Of a stretch of DNA of 64,000 nucleotides, positions 60,674-64,000 are shown one piece after another; within the stretch, counting starts at the first letter, position 1, and the number at the start of each line of letters is the position of its first letter. A program made the translations under genes and the position numbers. Under the pieces are notes generated by a model. The model worked only from the letters and a program-made list of their open reading frames with translations, made no database searches and was not told where the DNA came from. The DNA is taken from NCBI GenBank assembly GCA_020060215.1, contig JAGVAP010000142.1, positions 62,001-126,000 of the forward strand. The letters are read 5' to 3'. The stretch is from Deltaproteobacteria bacterium. GTDB lineage: Bacteria > Desulfobacterota > DSM-4660 > Desulfatiglandales > HGW-15.

Positions 60674-62173
60674 TCAGTTTCGGAAAAATAGTCTAGCAAA
60701 AGGGACATTGGTGGGATCCTTCCTGAAGACTCGACTAAGGATAAGTCTTAAATATTTAGCGTATAAAAGACCACGAAAAAGATGCTTGGGCACAGGTATT
60801 CGTTTTGACTCAGGCACCAAGCGGACGAGCCACAGCAAAAAGCGCTCCGGCAGATGGATTATGGAATAAAGGCCATAAAGAAAGTTCATGAAATCATTAT
60901 CGATCTTATGATCAGCAAGCACATCCGGTTGCCCGACCTTGCCTTCGGCCAATGCCTTTTCGCTCAGTTTGGTACCCTTGAACAAGGCCAGGCTGAAGAG
61001 GTTCAATGTAAAGGGGGGCGTCATGCGAGCCAGGAGTCTCAACCCTTTCAGTCTTTCAGGCCGAGTCTCCCACGGGTTGTCAACGATCAGGTCATAGGAA
61101 CAAATGGAAAGATTCTTCCGGCTGAGGGTTCTGGAGATATCTACAATAAGGTCGTTTCCATATCTTCTATTGAAAATCTCGGCCCTGACCCGTTCCGATC
61201 CACTCTGTAAGCCGATTCTCAGCGACCGCAATGAGGCACCAATCAAAATATCGAGTTTGCCTTCATCAAATGCCTTCGGGTTGACCCCCTGCACCTGAAA
61301 AGGCAACTGCACCCTTTCCTTCCACTGTGCTGCGAATTCTACAATAACCTTTTTGGGTAGATCAAAGAAAACATCGTCAAGAAATTGTACGGAAAGGAGG
61401 TCATAGCGGTCTTTCATCCACCGCATGAATTCGATGAATTTTGGAATGCTGTAATATCTAACCTGGGCATATTCCTTTCTGATATTGATCAACGCCGCGT
61501 TTGCGCAGAAACTGCAACCGTATGGACATCCCTGGCTCAGGAAGGCCCAGAAAGTCGGTCCCATCAGCGCCTTCTCCAGTCTCGTATCCAACGATGAGAG
61601 GCAACCTCTGTATGCGACGAGATGGTCGGTGGACCCGAACTCCGGAAAACCAAGTTCATCCAGATTCCTTGCTAAAGGCATGGGGGGATTTCCCATCGTC
61701 CTTCCTTTCCTCTTCCCCAGAATGCCGTCGAGCGTCAGCAGGTCCTTGCCATCTTCCCATGCCCTTATAAAGGCGAGAAAAGCCTTTTCCCCCTCCCCGA
61801 CGCACACATAATCGGCCGTCTTCAAGCACGACTCCGGATCGAGGGTGGGGTGAATACCCCCCCATATAATGACCTTCTGTTCGTATTTCCGTTTTATGGC
61901 TTCCGTGATCCTAGCCGCGACAGGGGCTGCAGCACTCATGAGCGAAAAACCAACAATATCGGAGTACTCAACGGCACGTACGATATCTTCTACGAGAGCA
62001 TCGGGGAAAGTCTTCTCATGATTCGTCGAGTCTGCAATGTGGAAGTACTTGTAGCCTGCTAGGAAGATCACGCGCACTCGATAACCGGTCTTTTTTCTAA
62101 TGAAACCCGCCAGGCGCCTTACACCGAGCGCAAACATGTTTTCCGAGGTACTGATCAGTGTGATTTCCTTCAT
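60674..62173 (-). CDS. B12-binding radical SAM protein (copy 5)
   Basis: A 499-residue enzyme with a cobalamin-binding-like domain (ITLISTSENMFALGVRRLAGF, DIVGFSLMSAAAPVAARIT, VIIWGGIHPTLDPESCLK, VCVGEGEKAFLAF) and a radical SAM core (LSQGCPYGCSFCANA, Cys216/220/223; FLDDVFFDLPKK; IGLQSGSERVRAEIFNRRY). A long C-terminus (about residues 430-499) is basic and hydrophobic (FLLWLVRLVPESKRIPVPKHLF), suggesting membrane contact. Separated from the next genes by 113 and 256 bases, so it may be a separate transcription unit. Confidence 0.9.
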   Translation of the reverse strand: MKEITLISTSENMFALGVRRLAGFIRKKTGYRVRVIFLAGYKYFHIADSTNHEKTFPDALVEDIVRAVEYSDIVGFSLMSAAAPVAARITEAIKRKYEQKVIIWGGIHPTLDPESCLKTADYVCVGEGEKAFLAFIRAWEDGKDLLTLDGILGKRKGRTMGNPPMPLARNLDELGFPEFGSTDHLVAYRGCLSSLDTRLEKALMGPTFWAFLSQGCPYGCSFCANAALINIRKEYAQVRYYSIPKFIEFMRWMKDRYDLLSVQFLDDVFFDLPKKVIVEFAAQWKERVQLPFQVQGVNPKAFDEGKLDILIGASLRSLRIGLQSGSERVRAEIFNRRYGNDLIVDISRTLSRKNLSICSYDLIVDNPWETRPERLKGLRLLARMTPPFTLNLFSLALFKGTKLSEKALAEGKVGQPDVLADHKIDNDFMNFLYGLYSIIHLPERFLLWLVRLVPESKRIPVPKHLFRGLLYAKYLRLILSRVFRKDPTNVPFARLFFRN

Positions 62174-62287
62174 CCTTTATGAGCCTATGATCCACATAGT
62201 CCAGTGCTCATTCAACAGCATTCCATGGCGCCAACGCCAAGGCATCTGTCGTTTCCATGACGATTCACGAACAAAAAGGAGTAGAGA

Positions 62288-63757
62288 TCATTCCAGTGTC
62301 GCGTCCATACGTTTTCTGAAAAGGAATTCGGTCTCTCTCCGCATTTCATCCAATTCTCCCTGCGTCAGCCCCATCATGCCGGCGATCCTATTCCTTCTTC
62401 TTTCATCTGAGAAGTTGACCGTTTCCCAAGCCTTCCATCGCAACTCCTCCACTTCGTAAATCGATCGCTCGGAAACAAGAACAGCGGTCGAGCGGCGGCT
62501 CAGATCGGAGAGTGAATTGCTTTCGTCAATGAGTCCCTCTCGCACACAATCTTCTGCCAACCTCGTACCCGCCTGTGGAGTTGCTATAGAAAAAACTACA
62601 TAGTCGAAAAACGGGCTGCTTGCGACGTCGATGGTCTGTGCGGTCTGCTCACGCGATTCCCCGGGCAGGCCTATGACAAAGTAGCCGATGATTTCAAATC
62701 CCAGATCCTTGGCTATCTTTACCTTCTCAAGATCCCGTTTCAAATTGACGGGCTTTTTGATGATTCGATCGAGAACATCCTGGGAACCGGACTCGATCGC
62801 CAGGTGGAGGCGGTAGCATCCCCCCCGTTTCATCCAATGGAGCACCTCTTCATTGATCGAATACACACTCAACCCACCCGAGGCCATCCATTTCAGCCCC
62901 AACTCTCTCTCGACCATCCCCCTGCACAGTTCGATCGTTCGCCGTCGGTGGAAATTAAAATTGTCCTCCATAAAATGAACCTCTTCAATGCCGAGTTCCT
63001 TCTGCAGCCTCGAAAGATCCTCCAAAACCTTGTTTATGGACCTGCCCTTGAATCCCTTTCTGTTCCCCCTCAGAAAGGTAATGTTACAGAAACAGCAGGA
63101 ACCCGGGCACCCCCTCGATGTCTGATACACGGTGTACTTCGGGCTATACTCAGCAAATCGCAGGTTCCCCTCGCCCCTGTGCTTGAAATATTCTTGGAAA
63201 TCAAATGCTTCGTATGCGGGAAAGGCTAGGATGTCGAGGTCATCGAGGCGGACGGGGGCCACGCTGCCGTTGCAGTTGTCCTTTGACATGACTCCGGGTA
63301 CTTCCGTGATATTTCCACGGAGACGAGATTGATCAATCAACGCCAAAAGAGCCTGGTCGTATTCCCCGACAACAAGATAGTCCGGTTGGACTTCCTTGAA
63401 CGCTTGATGAGGGTAGGAAGTGGCGGATGGACCGCAGTAAATGGTTTTGGCGCCAATCAGCCTTGCCATCTCGAATGCCCTTTTCGTATCATCACCGTTT
63501 TCTCTGATCAAAAAGGTCAGGACCTGAGGAGCCGAAATCACATAATCCGGTTGGAACTCGTCCAGGAGATTCCGAAATTCCGGCTCCCATACCTGGTCCC
63601 CCTGGTACAGGTTGAGATCCATGCAGCGGATTTCGTGGCCACGGTCTCGAAGAAGTCCGGCTGCAAAGGCTGTTTCGATAGGAAAGAACACCTTCGGCCT
63701 GACTGACCTCATCGTCTCGATGACTTCCCTTTGGATGAGAAAAACTACCTTTGCCAT
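62288..63757 (-). CDS. B12-binding radical SAM protein (copy 6)
   Basis: A 489-residue enzyme with a cobalamin-binding-like domain (VVFLIQREVIETMRSVRPKVF, AFAAGLLRDRGHEIRCMDLNL, AKTIYCGPSATSYPHQAFKEV, VVGEYDQALLAL) and a radical SAM core (TSRGCPGSCCFCNIT, Cys217/221/224; FMEDNFNFHRRRTIELC; AIESGSQDVLDRIIKKPVN; GLPGESREQTAQTIDVA). ATG 63757 lies within the end of the glycosyltransferase gene upstream (13-base overlap), so the two are co-transcribed. Confidence 0.9.
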   Translation of the reverse strand: MAKVVFLIQREVIETMRSVRPKVFFPIETAFAAGLLRDRGHEIRCMDLNLYQGDQVWEPEFRNLLDEFQPDYVISAPQVLTFLIRENGDDTKRAFEMARLIGAKTIYCGPSATSYPHQAFKEVQPDYLVVGEYDQALLALIDQSRLRGNITEVPGVMSKDNCNGSVAPVRLDDLDILAFPAYEAFDFQEYFKHRGEGNLRFAEYSPKYTVYQTSRGCPGSCCFCNITFLRGNRKGFKGRSINKVLEDLSRLQKELGIEEVHFMEDNFNFHRRRTIELCRGMVERELGLKWMASGGLSVYSINEEVLHWMKRGGCYRLHLAIESGSQDVLDRIIKKPVNLKRDLEKVKIAKDLGFEIIGYFVIGLPGESREQTAQTIDVASSPFFDYVVFSIATPQAGTRLAEDCVREGLIDESNSLSDLSRRSTAVLVSERSIYEVEELRWKAWETVNFSDERRRNRIAGMMGLTQGELDEMRRETEFLFRKRMDATLE

Positions 63758-64000
63758 GGCCTCTCGGAACCGAATCTTTCTTGCCAATATTCCTTGGCTT
63801 GATGCCTTCCCCCTAGAAAGAACCATCTGCACCAGAAAGTAAGGATATTTTTCACGCTGGTCATGATGGTTCCCAAATCGCTGCACTTGGGGGGTCTCAC
63901 ATGATTGTACTGCGCGTGGTAATCGAGTGGGACCTGCAGGACGGACAACCCGATCGCTTCAGCCTTCAAGATACACTCGGCAGGAATAAAGGAACTATAA
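63745..64000 (-). CDS. C-terminal part of a GT2-type glycosyltransferase (runs off the window)
   Basis: The last 84 codons of a minus-strand gene whose start lies beyond 64000. The visible part, SFIPAECILKAEAIGLSVLQ followed by VPLDYHAQYNH and LGTIMTSVKNILTFWCRWF, matches the end of dolichyl-phosphate-mannose-synthase-like family 2 enzymes: a substrate-side helix, a Pro-Leu beta strand and a C-terminal amphipathic helix. Only the C-terminus is seen, so the donor and any membrane segments are unknown. It overlaps the downstream B12-radical-SAM start. Confidence 0.75.
   Translation of the reverse strand, partial: YSSFIPAECILKAEAIGLSVLQVPLDYHAQYNHVRPPKCSDLGTIMTSVKNILTFWCRWFFLGGRHQAKEYWQERFGSERPWQR

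Noticed and set aside
28431..64000. Interpretation of the radical SAM genes as a RiPP (modified peptide) cluster
   Set aside because: No short precursor gene, RRE domain, peptidase or peptide exporter was seen, whereas sugar-nucleotide and glycosyltransferase genes are abundant.

Overview
The window looks like chromosomal DNA of an anaerobic delta-proteobacterium (Desulfobacterota-like). This rests on an HgcA-type corrinoid membrane protein, an ADP-forming acyl-CoA synthetase, a PrkA/DUF444/SpoVR operon, an MCE lipid-transport operon, and many radical SAM enzymes. The lineage call is an inference from gene content only. No rRNA, tRNA, CRISPR array, integrase or complete insertion sequence was recognised.

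1-28.4 kb (GC-rich). The tail of a possible undecaprenyl-diphosphatase is followed by about 0.8 kb without a convincing gene and a small lipoprotein. A minus-strand operon prkA - DUF444 - spoVR comes next. The plus strand then carries an Mla/MCE retrograde lipid transporter (STAS-MlaE, MlaF, MlaD, auxiliary lipoprotein), an hgcA gene with no hgcB beside it, an RNA 2'-phosphotransferase (KptA) and an NDP-forming acyl-CoA ligase. A convergent minus-strand pair encodes an NAD-dependent epimerase and a rare-looking fusion of a polyprenyl-phosphate glycosyl-1-phosphate transferase with a PglF/WbpM-type nucleotide-sugar dehydratase. An intact DUF433/DUF5615 toxin-antitoxin-like pair, a membrane glycosyltransferase with TPR repeats, and a patch of decayed toxin-antitoxin genes (23.6-24.9 kb) follow. 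The conserved trio carbamoyltransferase - SxtJ-like - DUF5989 and a glycosyltransferase close the plus-strand part. Intergenic gaps here are full of short palindromic repeats.

28.4-64 kb (visibly lower GC). This is one long minus-strand array of about 25 genes, mostly overlapping or closely spaced, which runs off the right edge. It encodes nine radical SAM enzymes: six with an N-terminal B12-binding-like region and three of the SPASM type. It also encodes two GT2 glycosyltransferases, four very large multi-spanning membrane proteins (two YfhO-like, two of another family), a PLP-dependent sugar aminotransferase, a formyltransferase, a dTDP-glucose-4,6-dehydratase-like epimerase, a WbqC protein, a NeuD/PglD-like acyltransferase, an SGNH hydrolase, an FkbH-like protein with its own acyl carrier protein, two methyltransferases, an SDR and a flippase-like protein. 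Together this reads as a biosynthetic locus for a heavily modified surface glycan or glycolipid, in which radical chemistry replaces ordinary tailoring steps. I do not recognise it as a described pathway.

The two observations most worth testing are: (i) an in-frame UGA with a possible SECIS hairpin at the start of hgcA, suggesting a selenocysteine-containing HgcA without adjacent hgcB; and (ii) the radical-SAM-dense glycan locus with its FkbH/ACP/methyltransferase/B12-radical-SAM sub-module.
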